From Flavobacterium sp. 90 (GTDB taxonomy: Bacteria > Bacteroidota > Bacteroidia > Flavobacteriales > Flavobacteriaceae), in contig NZ_SMGE01000001.1 in assembly GCF_004339525.1 (NCBI RefSeq), forward strand, positions 2,170,001 to 2,234,000: 64,000 bases of DNA. Reading direction: 5' to 3'. This document shows positions 24,889 through 34,685 of the stretch, one piece after another. The notes beneath the pieces were generated by a model. That model did no database searches and had not been told where the DNA came from. It saw only the letters and a program-made list of their open reading frames with translations. Made by a program: the position numbers and the translations under genes. Numbering within the stretch: position 1 is the stretch's first letter; each line of letters starts with the position of its first letter.

Positions 24889-26421
24889 TTAATTCTCTTT
24901 GCTTTTCATTTCAAGATTAACATTTTGTTCCGTTTTTTTTGGTTCTGGAATATCTTCTTCTGTAAATGTTTTTAAGACTTTATTGGTGAGTTTTTTAATT
25001 TTTACAATTCGATTCGCCTGATTCTGAACACATTTTTCAAATAAGTTTCTAACGACTCTGGCATTTCCAAAACTTTCATTTTTACTTTCGTAAAGCAAAT
25101 CAAATGTATCTGTCAATTTTTCTTTGGCTTCATCAGAAATAATAAAATCTGATTTCGAGCAAAATGATTCAAAAATTTGAAATAATTCTGAAGGCGTAAA
25201 ATGATCAAAATGAAAGTATCTGTTGAAACGTGATCGCAATCCCGGATTTGATTCTATAAAAATCTTCATCGGTTCTGTATATCCTGCAACCACAACTGCC
25301 AAATCTTCCCGATGATCTTCCATTCTTTTCAAAAGCGTATTTACAGCTTCTGCTCCATAATCGTTTCCAAATGCATTTTGAGTTAATGCATAGGCTTCAT
25401 CAATAAATAATACTCCGCCAAGACTTGATTCTACAGCACTATTTACTTTTGTTGCTGTTTGACCAACATAACCTGCAACTAATCCTTCTCTGTCTGTTTC
25501 AAACATTTGACCTTTGGATAAAAAACCCAAATGTTTAAAAATTCTGCTTAAAAGTCTTGCTACAGAAGTTTTTCCTGTTCCCGGAGGCCCAAGAAAAACA
25601 GTATGTAAAGTAATTTCAACATTTTTTAATCCTTGCTTTGAACGCTTTTTTTGGATTTCTAAAAGATTGATTAATTCAGAAACGTCTCTTTTTACTTCTG
25701 CTAAACCAACTAATTCGTTTAACTCTTTCAGGACTTTTTCCAGCGTATCTTCTTCCAGAAGATTGTTTGTTTCTTTTTTATCTGATTTCGATGTTTTCGC
25801 ATTTAAACCCAGATAATTACTGAAAGCTGCTGTATTTTCAAATTTCTTACCAAATGTAAAATAAAGGAAATTTTGATATTCAATTAGAATTTCTTCCAGA
25901 CCTCTATGTTTCTTTTCTACTATTATTTCTGGCAATACATAATAGTTTTGCTGAAAATTTGAAGTTATTATCTTGTTCTCTTTTTTAATTTTTACCAGAA
26001 GACTTTTAAAATTCTCTGTAAAAACCAACTGATTTAATTCGTTTACAGAATTTTCGTTTGCAAAATGTTTGTTTCGCAAAGCATCGTAATAATAAGCCAG
26101 AACGAATTCTTGCTTTTCATTTTTCGTTCCAGGTTCTCTTTCATAAAGATCAATAATATCCGAAAGAAAAAAATGTTCTGCTTTAAACAATAATCCTTTA
26201 GAAAAAACAGGGTTTACGGTTTCATTTAGCTTCTGAATAAAATCTGCATCTTGATTTAGTACATTACATATTTCAAGAATCTGCTTTGTTTCTTTTTGCA
26301 GCTCTATAATAAATGAAGCCGTAAAAACGGCTTCATTAATAGATACATTTGTTTCTAAATATTTTTTTAGAGACAAAAATGATTCTTCAATAATCGATAT
26401 TGGATTGTTCTTTTTTGACAT
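24889..26421 (-). CDS. AAA+ ATPase, CbbX/SpoVK/EccA-like
   Basis: A 510-aa protein and the last gene of the six-gene operon. Residues 1-225 form a helical N-terminal domain I cannot place. Residues 235-500 are a CbbX/SpoVK-type AAA+ module: Walker A GPPGTGKT (279-286 region), a pore loop EGLVAGYVGQT (312-322), Walker B GVLFIDEA (336-343) and arginine fingers GLRSRFNR (394-401). These ATPases remodel proteins by pulling a segment through a ring. The stop of the ABC ATPase is 8 bp upstream. The likely client is another member of this operon, such as the coiled-coil membrane protein; that is inference. Confidence 0.88.
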   Translation of the reverse strand: MSKKNNPISIIEESFLSLKKYLETNVSINEAVFTASFIIELQKETKQILEICNVLNQDADFIQKLNETVNPVFSKGLLFKAEHFFLSDIIDLYEREPGTKNEKQEFVLAYYYDALRNKHFANENSVNELNQLVFTENFKSLLVKIKKENKIITSNFQQNYYVLPEIIVEKKHRGLEEILIEYQNFLYFTFGKKFENTAAFSNYLGLNAKTSKSDKKETNNLLEEDTLEKVLKELNELVGLAEVKRDVSELINLLEIQKKRSKQGLKNVEITLHTVFLGPPGTGKTSVARLLSRIFKHLGFLSKGQMFETDREGLVAGYVGQTATKVNSAVESSLGGVLFIDEAYALTQNAFGNDYGAEAVNTLLKRMEDHREDLAVVVAGYTEPMKIFIESNPGLRSRFNRYFHFDHFTPSELFQIFESFCSKSDFIISDEAKEKLTDTFDLLYESKNESFGNARVVRNLFEKCVQNQANRIVKIKKLTNKVLKTFTEEDIPEPKKTEQNVNLEMKSKEN

Positions 26422-26429
26422 ATTCTAAT

Positions 26430-27260
26430 TTAAGAAATCATCATTTGGTGAATAATTTCTTTTGATAATTTTAAGTGATCGTCACAATATTCTTTCCACG
26501 AAAGTCCCATGTCTCTTAGATCGTATTTTGCGACAATGGTTCCGTAGTTTTCTTTTTTTCCATTTATGGTTGGATGTCCAATAACATAAATAGTTTGTGC
26601 TAATTCAATTGCCAACTCAATATCATGCGTTGAAAAAATAACGGTATTAAACTCAGATGATTTACCTAATAACTCAAATGATTTTTTTACTTCTTCAATA
26701 TTTCCAACATCTAATCCTGAAAATGGTTCATCTAAAACAATAAACTGATCAGATGAAAACAATTGTTCTATAATCGCTGTTCTTTGTCTTTGTCCTCCGG
26801 AAAGTTCGTTAGGATATTTGTCTTTACAATTTTCTAATCCCCATTCTTTTAGATATAACTTTATTTTTTCGTCTTTTTCAACCTCCGAAAGCTTTGTTTT
26901 TCTTAGCGAAAATTTCAAAGCCTGAGTAACTGTTTTATGTCTGAACAGAGTATATTTTTGATCTACAAAACCAATGTCTCCTTCACATACAGCTTTAGCC
27001 GCATTTGGTTCTTTGTTTTCGAAATCTCTAATTAAAATTTTTCCGGAATTCGTTGGAATCAGTCCTGTCAATGCTTTAAAGAATGTTGATTTTCCTCTTC
27101 CTGATCTTCCAACAAAAGCTATAACCTGACCTGTACAATCAATGCCTTCTCTGATTACATCTTTTTCAACAAGACTTATATCTTTTATAATAATAGTATC
27201 ATCATAACCAACGCTAAGATTTTCTACATACAAAAGTGTCTCTTTATATTCGTGTGTCAT
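26430..27260 (-). CDS. ABC transporter ATP-binding protein (nitrate/taurine-like)
   Basis: A 276-aa nucleotide-binding subunit. Walker A is GRSGRGKS (51-58), the Q-loop is VDQKY (Q101), the signature is LSGGQRQR (153-160), Walker B is FIVLDEP (173-179) and the switch His is H212 (FSTHD). All catalytic residues are present. Residues 33-45 carry a short extra segment (KDVIREGIDCTGQ) before the Walker strand. It starts 2 bp after the permease stop and pairs with it. NitT/TauT-type importers are the closest plan. Confidence 0.9.
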   Translation of the reverse strand: MTHEYKETLLYVENLSVGYDDTIIIKDISLVEKDVIREGIDCTGQVIAFVGRSGRGKSTFFKALTGLIPTNSGKILIRDFENKEPNAAKAVCEGDIGFVDQKYTLFRHKTVTQALKFSLRKTKLSEVEKDEKIKLYLKEWGLENCKDKYPNELSGGQRQRTAIIEQLFSSDQFIVLDEPFSGLDVGNIEEVKKSFELLGKSSEFNTVIFSTHDIELAIELAQTIYVIGHPTINGKKENYGTIVAKYDLRDMGLSWKEYCDDHLKLSKEIIHQMMIS

Positions 27261-27262
27261 AA

Positions 27263-28033
27263 TTATATTTTTGAATATCTAAATACTGCTTTTCTTAAGA
27301 AATTTATTCCTGCATCTAAGCCAAGACCTATTAATAAAATGATTATTTGAAGTGCTATGATTCTTCCAGTATTCATAAATTTATCAGAGTTTTTGATTAA
27401 AAACCCTAATCCTCCAGAAGCCACAACAATCGATTCAACCGTAACAAGCATCATCCAGGTAATGGCAAGATTTTGTCTGATTACATCAATTACATAATCT
27501 ATTCTTCCTAAAATAATAACTTGTACAAGAACTTCCCAACGGTTGCATTTTAGCATTTTTGCATGATCAAATTCTTCTTGCGGAATATCTTTAATAACGG
27601 CAATTAATGACGTTGTTAGAAAAGTAGTCAGGAAAATTACCAGAATCCAAACCTGCATCATTCGTGCTTCATGAATTACCATTGTAATATAAAATGAAAG
27701 TCCCGTAAAAGGCAAAAATCTAAATTTTGTGATAAATTCAGAAACTGATTTTAATAATGGAATTGGCCATGCATAAGCAAATAACAAGGAAATAATTGTC
27801 GCTAAAAAAATCGAAATAAAACACAATTTCAACGAATTGAAAATATGTACCACCAAACCTTCTCTATACAGATCTGAAAAACCTGTTAAAACCTGAGATG
27901 GCGAAGGAAATAAATGCTTTTCACCAGATGTTGCTGCAAACCAAATAATAATCAAAAGAACTAACCAACCTATTAAGATATAGGTTCTGTTTAATTTTGA
28001 TATTTTTTCAAAGGGCGTTAAAATTTTTATCAT
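27263..28033 (-). CDS. ABC transporter permease (nitrate/taurine-like)
   Basis: A 256-aa inner-membrane protein with about six TM helices. The cytosolic EAA loop that docks on the ATPase can be recognised at EEFDHAKMLKCNRWEVLVQV, but it departs from the family: the usual Gly is Cys and the closing LP is LGR. The gene lies 46 bp after the binding-protein gene, across an internal terminator hairpin, so it is probably made in smaller amounts than the genes before it. Confidence 0.88.
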   Translation of the reverse strand: MIKILTPFEKISKLNRTYILIGWLVLLIIIWFAATSGEKHLFPSPSQVLTGFSDLYREGLVVHIFNSLKLCFISIFLATIISLLFAYAWPIPLLKSVSEFITKFRFLPFTGLSFYITMVIHEARMMQVWILVIFLTTFLTTSLIAVIKDIPQEEFDHAKMLKCNRWEVLVQVIILGRIDYVIDVIRQNLAITWMMLVTVESIVVASGGLGFLIKNSDKFMNTGRIIALQIIILLIGLGLDAGINFLRKAVFRYSKI

Positions 28034-28045
28034 GCTATTTGTAAA

Positions 28046-28071
28046 AAAGGCTATCTATTAAGATAGCCTTT
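28046..28071 (-). terminator. Internal terminator/attenuator within the operon
   Basis: AAAGGCTATCT / AGATAGCCTTT form an 11-bp stem with loop ATTA, followed on the minus strand by a T-run. It lies between the binding-protein/OmpA gene and the permease gene. Confidence 0.8.
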
Positions 28072-28079
28072 AATTTTTT

Positions 28080-29894
28080 TTATTTTAATAAAGTAATAAC
28101 CACACGTCTGTTTAGTGCTTTTCCGGAAGCAGTATTATTATCTGCTATCGGATTGCTTTGACCTTTTCCGTCTACTAATTGGAAACGATTTGCAGGAATA
28201 CCTTTTTGTTTTAAGTAATCTACAACTGCTTGCGCTCTGCTTTTTGATAAAGCTAAATTAGAATCAGCATTTCCAACATTGTCAGTATGTCCAACAACCG
28301 TTAATTTTGTGTTTTCAGCTTGTACTAAAAGGTTGTAAATTTTCTCTACTTCTTTACTTGATGAACTTGAAATATCAGCACTTCCTGTATTAAAGTTAAT
28401 TTTCCATTCTCCAGAAGCTACAACTTCTTTTGCCTCACTACTATAATCTGCCTTGTCTGCAGAAGTAGATTCGATGTCATTAATATTTTTCAAGAAGAAT
28501 AAATTTACTGCCTGATCGTAAGGAACAACTGCTCCCACATTTTCGTTAAATCCAAATGGATTCAATTCTGTCAAATATCCTGCAACTTGATTGTAAACTG
28601 ATTTGTATCTGTTCACACCATCAGATAAACCATAATATTGCATTGCATCAGCATAGTTAAATACTTTTGAACCTCCCATATTATAAGTTAATCCACCTTT
28701 TGTTCCTTGTTGTCCTTTGAACATTTTGTACCAATATTCAGGAGTTTCAAGTTTATAAGTTGCAGCAACTGCTTCTGAAGCTCTTACTTTCCAATCTTCG
28801 TAATTTTTCATTTGGTTTGAAGCCGTCAATGCCGATTTCAAAATATTAGAAACGATATCAGGATTTTTTACAGCCCATTCTTTCACACCAATAATAGTAG
28901 TTGGCATTTGATTGTTGAATTCTTTTGTCGAAACGATATCAACAAAACCTGTCAATTTATCAAATACAGTTTTATCACCAGGAGTCCAAGTAGCACAACC
29001 ATCGATTTTTCTGTTTACAGATTTTCCAGTTAATTTTCCGTCAACTACTTCTTTCAAAGTAACAGTCCATCCTGTTGTTTGAGATTTGATCAATTCTTCT
29101 GCCGATTTAATATAATCATCATTTTCTGATGGATAAATATTTACTGCTTCTGCATCATATGTTGTTGGATCCGGGTTTACTTTTAATCCGTTTGCAAAAC
29201 AATAGTTTACAGTAGTAACCCAGTCACCATCTCCAAGAACTGCAGATATAACAGAACCTTTCATAGATTTTGGATCTGATTTCCAGCTTGGTGGTCCAAT
29301 CAATTTATCTTCACCATAACTCATACCAACTGCACCCATTACTTGTACATGGTATTTATCTTTTCCGTATTTTTCGTCTAATGATTTTTGAACAGAACTA
29401 ATGTAAAATGGCGCACCATCACCCATTATGATAACGGCAAAAACACTTTTTTCTGAAGATGGAAAAGCTTCTCCTTTATCAAATTCCTCGATAAATTTCA
29501 TTTGCATGTTACGCAATTCCGAAAGCCAGTCTTGACGAATAATCTCAAGATTAACTCCGTTTTTTTCCATCAATGATCCTTTTGTTGTTTTTGGACCACC
29601 ATTAGAAACAATAATTCCAGACTGAGCGTTCCAAGCATAAGCACCTATTCTTACTAAAGGTTTGTCTGCAACTTCTGAAGACAACTCAGTAGATGGAAGC
29701 GCAATTTTTGCAGCATTCGTAACATTATTAACATCTGTCTGATTCAGTTCAATTCCATTTAATTGTTTTGAAACTGCAGTTTTAATCCCTGGAGAGAGAT
29801 AATAAACTCCTCCTAGAATTGCACCAATTCCAGCAATAACGATAAGTAATTCAGAAAAGGTTGTTAATTTTTCTGTTCTTAAAATTTTTCCCAT
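28080..29894 (-). CDS. Membrane-anchored solute-binding protein fused to an OmpA peptidoglycan-binding domain
   Basis: A 604-aa fusion. An uncleaved-looking TM (ELLIVIAGIGAILGGVYYL, about 15-33) anchors it in the inner membrane; there is no lipobox. Residues 60-480 resemble a NitT/TauT or phosphate-type periplasmic binding protein (PLVRIGAYAWNAQSGIIVSNG, then KEWAVKNPDIVSNILKSAL). Residues 497-604 are an OmpA_C domain: NFNTGSADIS, GHTDNVGNADSN (H536, D538) and ALNRRVVI (N595, R596), the residues that hold diaminopimelate. So the binder is tied to both membrane and wall. It lies 28 bp after the coiled-coil gene and upstream of the internal terminator. Confidence 0.9.
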   Translation of the reverse strand: MGKILRTEKLTTFSELLIVIAGIGAILGGVYYLSPGIKTAVSKQLNGIELNQTDVNNVTNAAKIALPSTELSSEVADKPLVRIGAYAWNAQSGIIVSNGGPKTTKGSLMEKNGVNLEIIRQDWLSELRNMQMKFIEEFDKGEAFPSSEKSVFAVIIMGDGAPFYISSVQKSLDEKYGKDKYHVQVMGAVGMSYGEDKLIGPPSWKSDPKSMKGSVISAVLGDGDWVTTVNYCFANGLKVNPDPTTYDAEAVNIYPSENDDYIKSAEELIKSQTTGWTVTLKEVVDGKLTGKSVNRKIDGCATWTPGDKTVFDKLTGFVDIVSTKEFNNQMPTTIIGVKEWAVKNPDIVSNILKSALTASNQMKNYEDWKVRASEAVAATYKLETPEYWYKMFKGQQGTKGGLTYNMGGSKVFNYADAMQYYGLSDGVNRYKSVYNQVAGYLTELNPFGFNENVGAVVPYDQAVNLFFLKNINDIESTSADKADYSSEAKEVVASGEWKINFNTGSADISSSSSKEVEKIYNLLVQAENTKLTVVGHTDNVGNADSNLALSKSRAQAVVDYLKQKGIPANRFQLVDGKGQSNPIADNNTASGKALNRRVVITLLK

Positions 29895-29922
29895 TTTTAT
29901 CTAAAAATTAAATTTAATTGTA

Positions 29923-31044
29923 TTAAAAAATATCCCCAAAACCACCGCTGGATAATTTATCTTCTTTGGTCATTTTATAATTTGGACTTGTATATTTCGT
30001 TGAATCCGGAATTGTATTATCACCTGTTTTAATTTCATCTGCCAATGAATCTAATCTTGAATAAAGCTCATCATTATCAACAGAATATTTAGAAGTTAAG
30101 GCATCAATGTCGATTAAGTTTTCTGAAGTTCTCGCAATATCCAGAGCAATAGTAGACGTTACCACTTCAAGAGCATATTCTAATTCCCAGTCTTTTGTAA
30201 ACATCATCGCGCTTTTTGCACTTTCTGTTGCTTCTTTAGCATTTCTGGCAAATTCATATTCTTTTTGAAGCATCTTAACTGTAACATCAAAATCAGCAAT
30301 TTTAATATCAATCGCTGTTCCTGCTAAAGTCAATTTACGATCCATTTTTCCTAAAACATTTGCACGAACGCCATATTTCTGGATAAAACTTTTGCTTTGT
30401 TCATATTGAGTAGAAACCCTTTGAGAATCACTTAACTTTCTGGCTAATTCACTTTGCAGAGCTACATATTCATCAGTATCTTTTGCGGCAACACCATTTT
30501 GTTTCACCATTTCGTCCATCGCAGATTTCAATTTTTCTGATTGACGTTGTAAACTTAAAACGTCTTCCTGAAATCCTTTTGCTTCTTTTTCAGATTTACT
30601 GGCTTCAATTTCCATTTCATTTTTAAGACCTTTTAGCTTTGCTTTCGTATTCTTAAAAACTTCACGGTTTTTAACCATTTTTTGTTTTTGCTCTTCCAAT
30701 TCATTAAAAGGATTACTTTGAATTAATGCTTTATGAATGTTTTTTGTTGCAAAACGAAGCGCTTTCATTATTACAGGTGCCATCATAACTAAGAAAACCA
30801 AAAATACTCCTGTTGCAGATAAAGCAATTGCCTGACCAAGCATTGTAAATAATGGCGGGATAATATAAGTCCAGACCAAATATCCTCCAACTCCTAATAA
30901 ACCTAATGCCAAAGCCAAAAACAATGACTTTTCTCCTTTTTTAAGTGCACCTGATTTCAAAGCGATTTCTCCCTTAGACTCGTCAAAATGTTTAAGTATT
31001 GGCAGCGTCAAAAGAGTGCTTCTTTCTTGTTCGAATTTATCCAT
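29923..31044 (-). CDS. Two-TM coiled-coil membrane protein of the ABC/AAA+ operon
   Basis: A 373-aa protein I do not recognise by name. Residues 1-40 are cytosolic. Two hydrophobic segments lie near 41-62 (LFLALALGLLGVGGYLVW) and 66-95, and a long charged helical region (about 118-300) has heptad-like coiled-coil stretches rich in K and E. The C-terminal 50 residues are polar and end GGFGDIF. The plan of a short membrane hairpin followed by long helices recalls membrane-remodelling PspA/ESCRT-III-like or toxic-anion-resistance proteins, but I see no signature for either. The start shares one base with the upstream stop (TAATG), so the pair is tightly coupled. Confidence 0.7.
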   Translation of the reverse strand: MDKFEQERSTLLTLPILKHFDESKGEIALKSGALKKGEKSLFLALALGLLGVGGYLVWTYIIPPLFTMLGQAIALSATGVFLVFLVMMAPVIMKALRFATKNIHKALIQSNPFNELEEQKQKMVKNREVFKNTKAKLKGLKNEMEIEASKSEKEAKGFQEDVLSLQRQSEKLKSAMDEMVKQNGVAAKDTDEYVALQSELARKLSDSQRVSTQYEQSKSFIQKYGVRANVLGKMDRKLTLAGTAIDIKIADFDVTVKMLQKEYEFARNAKEATESAKSAMMFTKDWELEYALEVVTSTIALDIARTSENLIDIDALTSKYSVDNDELYSRLDSLADEIKTGDNTIPDSTKYTSPNYKMTKEDKLSSGGFGDIF

Positions 31045-31721
31045 TATTGTAAATATTGATTTATTCCTGTAATTACAGTATTGATTGAGGTTAATATTTT
31101 TTGTTTTGCCAAATCGTTAGCTTCCATTTTCAATTGAATTTCTGAAAGCTGTTCCATATTAACAGGATCAATTTTTTGAAGTTCTATTTTCTTAGATTCC
31201 AATTCTTTTTGAAGTTCAAGAATCTTGGCTTCTAATTCAGAAATGCTTTTAGATAAATTATATTTTTCTTTTGTAATTGTATTATCTAATTCGGCTTTTT
31301 TATTTTTACCAACAGTATCATATTTAGTATGTACTTTTTCAATTTCTGTAACATAAAAACTACCTTTTTGCAAAAGAAAATCTTTAGTCAAATCAGATTT
31401 AATTGATTTTCCCATTGCAAAAGCCATCTGATAACTTTGCGGATTTGTCACTCCAACAGCCATAACTGACTTATAAAGTTCAAAAAAATCAAACCCTGGT
31501 TCATTTAATGACTCAAAACCTTTATCGTAAACTTCAAAAATTTCGTTTAAAAAAGGGTTCGTCAATGAATTCGTTGGAAATGATTCTGTAGCTTGATTCG
31601 GAAATTTATTGTCTGTGGTTGGTAAAATAGGAGCTGACGGTTGAGCTGCAGCTTTGCCCTCTGAATTATCAGTCTCATCATTTATGAAAAGACTCTTCCA
31701 ATTAAAACTTTCTTTTGTCAT
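31044..31721 (-). CDS. Soluble coiled-coil protein, first gene of the ABC/AAA+ operon
   Basis: A 225-aa protein of unknown function with no signal peptide or TM. Residues 1-60 are low-complexity (Pro, Ser, Asn). Residues 60-125 are helical (NEIFEVYDKGFESLN, FDFFELYKSVMAVG), and residues 140-210 form a coiled coil (LSKSISELEAKILELQKELE). It is probably cytosolic and could pair with the coiled coil of the next gene, whose ATG overlaps its stop. Length and coupling argue for a structural partner rather than an enzyme. Confidence 0.65.
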   Translation of the reverse strand: MTKESFNWKSLFINDETDNSEGKAAAQPSAPILPTTDNKFPNQATESFPTNSLTNPFLNEIFEVYDKGFESLNEPGFDFFELYKSVMAVGVTNPQSYQMAFAMGKSIKSDLTKDFLLQKGSFYVTEIEKVHTKYDTVGKNKKAELDNTITKEKYNLSKSISELEAKILELQKELESKKIELQKIDPVNMEQLSEIQLKMEANDLAKQKILTSINTVITGINQYLQ

Positions 31722-32066
31722 CGTTTGTAGGTGATCTATTTTTTAATAACTTTTTGGTTGTTAAATGTTATACGCAGAAAGTGTTAAAAAGTTACTAATT
31801 TAGAAAGTATAAATATATACTTTTTTCAAAATATAATGTAACTATTTTATTATCAGACCTATTTATATTAATTTATGCCTGAAAAAATTCCTACTTTTTT
31901 CTGTTCCTTTTTAGAAAAACAAATTTAAAATAGCGTCCAAAAATACTTAATAAAAAATCAATATTAGTATAAACAATAGTTAAAAGTAAGAATTAACCTA
32001 AACGCATTTTTCGAGAAAATCAAACAAAATCATCACTGTTTTTCATTCAAAAATTAACACAAAAAA
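31722..32066. other. A+T-rich gap upstream of the ABC/AAA+ operon
   Basis: The 345 bases between the operon start and the atpG terminator hold no gene. They must carry the operon promoter. Two -7-like words on the minus strand, TAAATTTG (31927-31920) and TATTTTTG (31945-31938), match TAnnTTTG, but neither has a TTG at the right distance, so the start site stays open. A long leader of about 200 nt is possible. Confidence 0.4.
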
Positions 32067-32092
32067 AGAGCTAACAAATAAATGTTAGCTCT
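32067..32092 (-). terminator. Terminator of the ATP synthase operon
   Basis: AGAGCTAACA / TGTTAGCTCT, a 10-bp stem with a 6-nt loop, is followed on the minus strand by a T-run. It lies 23 bp after the atpG stop. Confidence 0.9.
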
Positions 32093-32115
32093 TTTAAATT
32101 TTAAAAAAAATTATC

Positions 32116-32976
32116 TTATCCGTTCAAAGCTTCTGCTCCACCAACGATCTCAAGGATTTCGTTTGTAATAGCTGCCTGACGTGCTTTATTGTAAGTCAAT
32201 TTCAATTGGTTTCTTAATTCAGTTGCGTTGTCAGTTGCTTTATGCATTGCTGTCATACGCGCTCCGTGTTCTGAAGCAAATGAATCACGAATACCTTTGT
32301 ATAATTGAGTTTTCAATGATTTTGGAATCAATGTCAACACAATTTCTTCTTTTGAAGGTTCGAAAATATAATCCCCACCAGAAACTGGTACATCAGATTT
32401 AATTGGTGCTAACGGTAAAAATTGCTCTGTTTGAACGATTTGTGTCGCAGCATTTTTAAACTGATTGTAGATTAATTCGATTCTGTCGTATTCTCCTGAT
32501 AAAAATTTCTCAGTCAAATTATCAGCAATTCCAGCAACATTATCAAAAGTCAAATGATCGAAAATTGCATTATGGTGACCGTGTGCTTTAAAAGATTTGC
32601 TTAGTACATCATTTCCTTTTTTACCAATAGGAAAAACATCTACTTGTTTTCCAGCATAAAAAGCAGCACGATTTTTAACTTCTTTAATAATATTTGCATT
32701 AAATGCTCCACATAAACCTCTGTTTGAAGTTATAGCAACAAGCAATACTTTTTTTACTTCACGTTGTGTTGTATAATCACCTCCAACTTCACCATCAAGT
32801 GTAGCAGAAAGATTTTGCAACAATTCCGTTAATTTCTCGGCATAAGGGCGCATCGCAGTGATTGCATCTTGTGCTTTCTTAAGCTTTGCTGCAGAAACCA
32901 TTTTCATTGCCGATGTAATTTGCATCGTCGATGAAACGGAAGTAATTCTATTACGGATTTCCTTTAAATTTGCCAT
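32116..32976 (-). CDS. atpG: F1 ATP synthase gamma subunit
   Basis: A 286-aa central stalk subunit. It starts MANLKEIRNRI and shows the N-terminal shaft helix (ITSAMKMVSAAKLKKAQ), the central Rossmann-like part (VAITSNRGLCGAFNANI) and the C-terminal shaft (RMTAMHKATDNATELRNQL, ITNEILEIVGGAEAL). I chose ATG 32976; the open frame runs 8 codons further upstream but gamma proteins begin here. It is the last gene of this operon, 92 bp after atpA. Confidence 0.96.
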   Translation of the reverse strand: MANLKEIRNRITSVSSTMQITSAMKMVSAAKLKKAQDAITAMRPYAEKLTELLQNLSATLDGEVGGDYTTQREVKKVLLVAITSNRGLCGAFNANIIKEVKNRAAFYAGKQVDVFPIGKKGNDVLSKSFKAHGHHNAIFDHLTFDNVAGIADNLTEKFLSGEYDRIELIYNQFKNAATQIVQTEQFLPLAPIKSDVPVSGGDYIFEPSKEEIVLTLIPKSLKTQLYKGIRDSFASEHGARMTAMHKATDNATELRNQLKLTYNKARQAAITNEILEIVGGAEALNG

Positions 32977-33068
32977 TTGTCGATTAAAAAAATGTGACAA
33001 TTTGAAAATTAGATAATTAGAAAGTCTCCTAAGATATTTTCTAATTATCTAATTTACGAATTATCTAA

Positions 33069-34646
33069 TTAGATATATTTTGCTGAAATTTCTTTTGCTG
33101 CTTTTTCGATAACATCAGTAATGTTGTCATCTAACTTACCAGCTTTCAACGCGTTAAGCGTATCTTTATGTTTGCTGTTTAAGTAAGCTAAGAAATCAGC
33201 TTCAAATTCTTTTACTTTATTTACAGGAACACTTTTCAATAAGTTTTTAGAACCTGCATAAATAATAGCTACTTGATTTTCTACTGGATAAGGATCGTTC
33301 AAACCTTGTTTCAAGATTTCAACGTTTCTTTTTCCTTTTTCAATTACGTTTAAAGTAACTGAATCTAAGTCAGAACCAAATTTAGCGAAAGCTTCTAATT
33401 CACGGAATTGAGCTTGATCTAATTTTAAAGTTCCAGAAACTTTTTTCATAGATTTAATCTGAGCATTACCTCCAACACGAGATACTGAGATACCTACGTT
33501 AATCGCAGGACGAACTCCAGAGTTGAACAAATCTCCATCAAGGAAAATCTGACCGTCTGTAATCGAGATTACGTTTGTTGGGATATATGCAGAAACGTCA
33601 CCAGCCTGAGTTTCGATAATTGGTAATGCAGTTAATGAACCGCCACCTTTTACGATAGACTTGATAGAATCTGGTAAATCGTTCATGTTTTTAGCAATTC
33701 CATTATCTGCAATTACTTTACAAGCACGCTCTAATAAACGAGAGTGTAAGTAGAAAACGTCGCCAGGATAAGCCTCACGTCCCGGTGGTCTTCTTAATAA
33801 AAGAGAAACCTCACGGTAAGCAACAGCTTGTTTAGATAAATCATCATACACGATAAGTGCTGGACGACCTGAATCTCTAAAATATTCTCCAATTGCAGCA
33901 CCTGCGAAAGGAGCATAAACTTGCATTGGAGCTGGATCAGAAGCATTTGCTGCAACAATAACTGTATAAGCCATTGCACCTTTTTCTTCTAACATTTTAG
34001 CAATTCCTGCTACAGTTGAAGCTTTTTGCCCAATTGCAACATATATACAAAATACAGGTTTTCCTGCATCATAAAATTCTTTTTGATTTAAGATTGTATC
34101 GATACAAACAGTTGATTTACCTGTTTGACGGTCACCAATAACAAGCTCACGTTGTCCACGACCAACCGGGATCATAGCATCTACTGCTTTAATACCTGTT
34201 TGTAATGGCTCAGTAACTGGCTGACGGAAGATAACTCCAGGAGCTTTTCTCTCTAAAGGCATCTCGTATAAGTCTCCACCAATTGGTCCTTTTCCATCAA
34301 TTGGAAAACCAAGAGTATTAACAACACGTCCTACCATTTGCTCACCTACTTTAAGAGAAGCAATACGTTGTGTTCTTTTTGCTGTTGATCCTTCTTTGAT
34401 TCCTGTTGATGGTCCTAAAAGTACCACACCAACATTGTCTTCTTCAAGGTTCAATACAATAGCTTCAAGTCCGTTTTCAAATTCAACTAACTCACCGTAT
34501 TGTACATTAGATAGCCCGTAAATACGAGCAATACCGTCTCCAACTTGAAGTACCGTTCCTACTTCCTCTAGCGTAGCACCAGATTCAAAACCTTCTACTT
34601 GCTTTCTTAATATTGCTGAAATTTCAGCAGGTTTGATTTCCGCCAT
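33069..34646 (-). CDS. atpA: F1 ATP synthase alpha subunit
   Basis: A 525-aa non-catalytic nucleotide-binding subunit. It has the N-terminal beta-barrel ([11 protein letters not shown]), the P-loop GDRQTGKST, the [14 protein letters not shown] signature and the Arg finger region in [10 protein letters not shown]. Length is normal. The catalytic beta subunit is not in this operon, as is usual for Bacteroidota, where atpD and atpC lie elsewhere. Confidence 0.97.
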   Translation of the reverse strand: MAEIKPAEISAILRKQVEGFESGATLEEVGTVLQVGDGIARIYGLSNVQYGELVEFENGLEAIVLNLEEDNVGVVLLGPSTGIKEGSTAKRTQRIASLKVGEQMVGRVVNTLGFPIDGKGPIGGDLYEMPLERKAPGVIFRQPVTEPLQTGIKAVDAMIPVGRGQRELVIGDRQTGKSTVCIDTILNQKEFYDAGKPVFCIYVAIGQKASTVAGIAKMLEEKGAMAYTVIVAANASDPAPMQVYAPFAGAAIGEYFRDSGRPALIVYDDLSKQAVAYREVSLLLRRPPGREAYPGDVFYLHSRLLERACKVIADNGIAKNMNDLPDSIKSIVKGGGSLTALPIIETQAGDVSAYIPTNVISITDGQIFLDGDLFNSGVRPAINVGISVSRVGGNAQIKSMKKVSGTLKLDQAQFRELEAFAKFGSDLDSVTLNVIEKGKRNVEILKQGLNDPYPVENQVAIIYAGSKNLLKSVPVNKVKEFEADFLAYLNSKHKDTLNALKAGKLDDNITDVIEKAAKEISAKYI

Positions 34647-34685
34647 CTTAAATTTATAATTTAGACACTTTTATGTGTAATAAAA

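Noticed and set aside
33794..33979. 61-codon frame inside atpA, minus strand
   Set aside because: Alternative frame of a highly conserved gene without any own signal.
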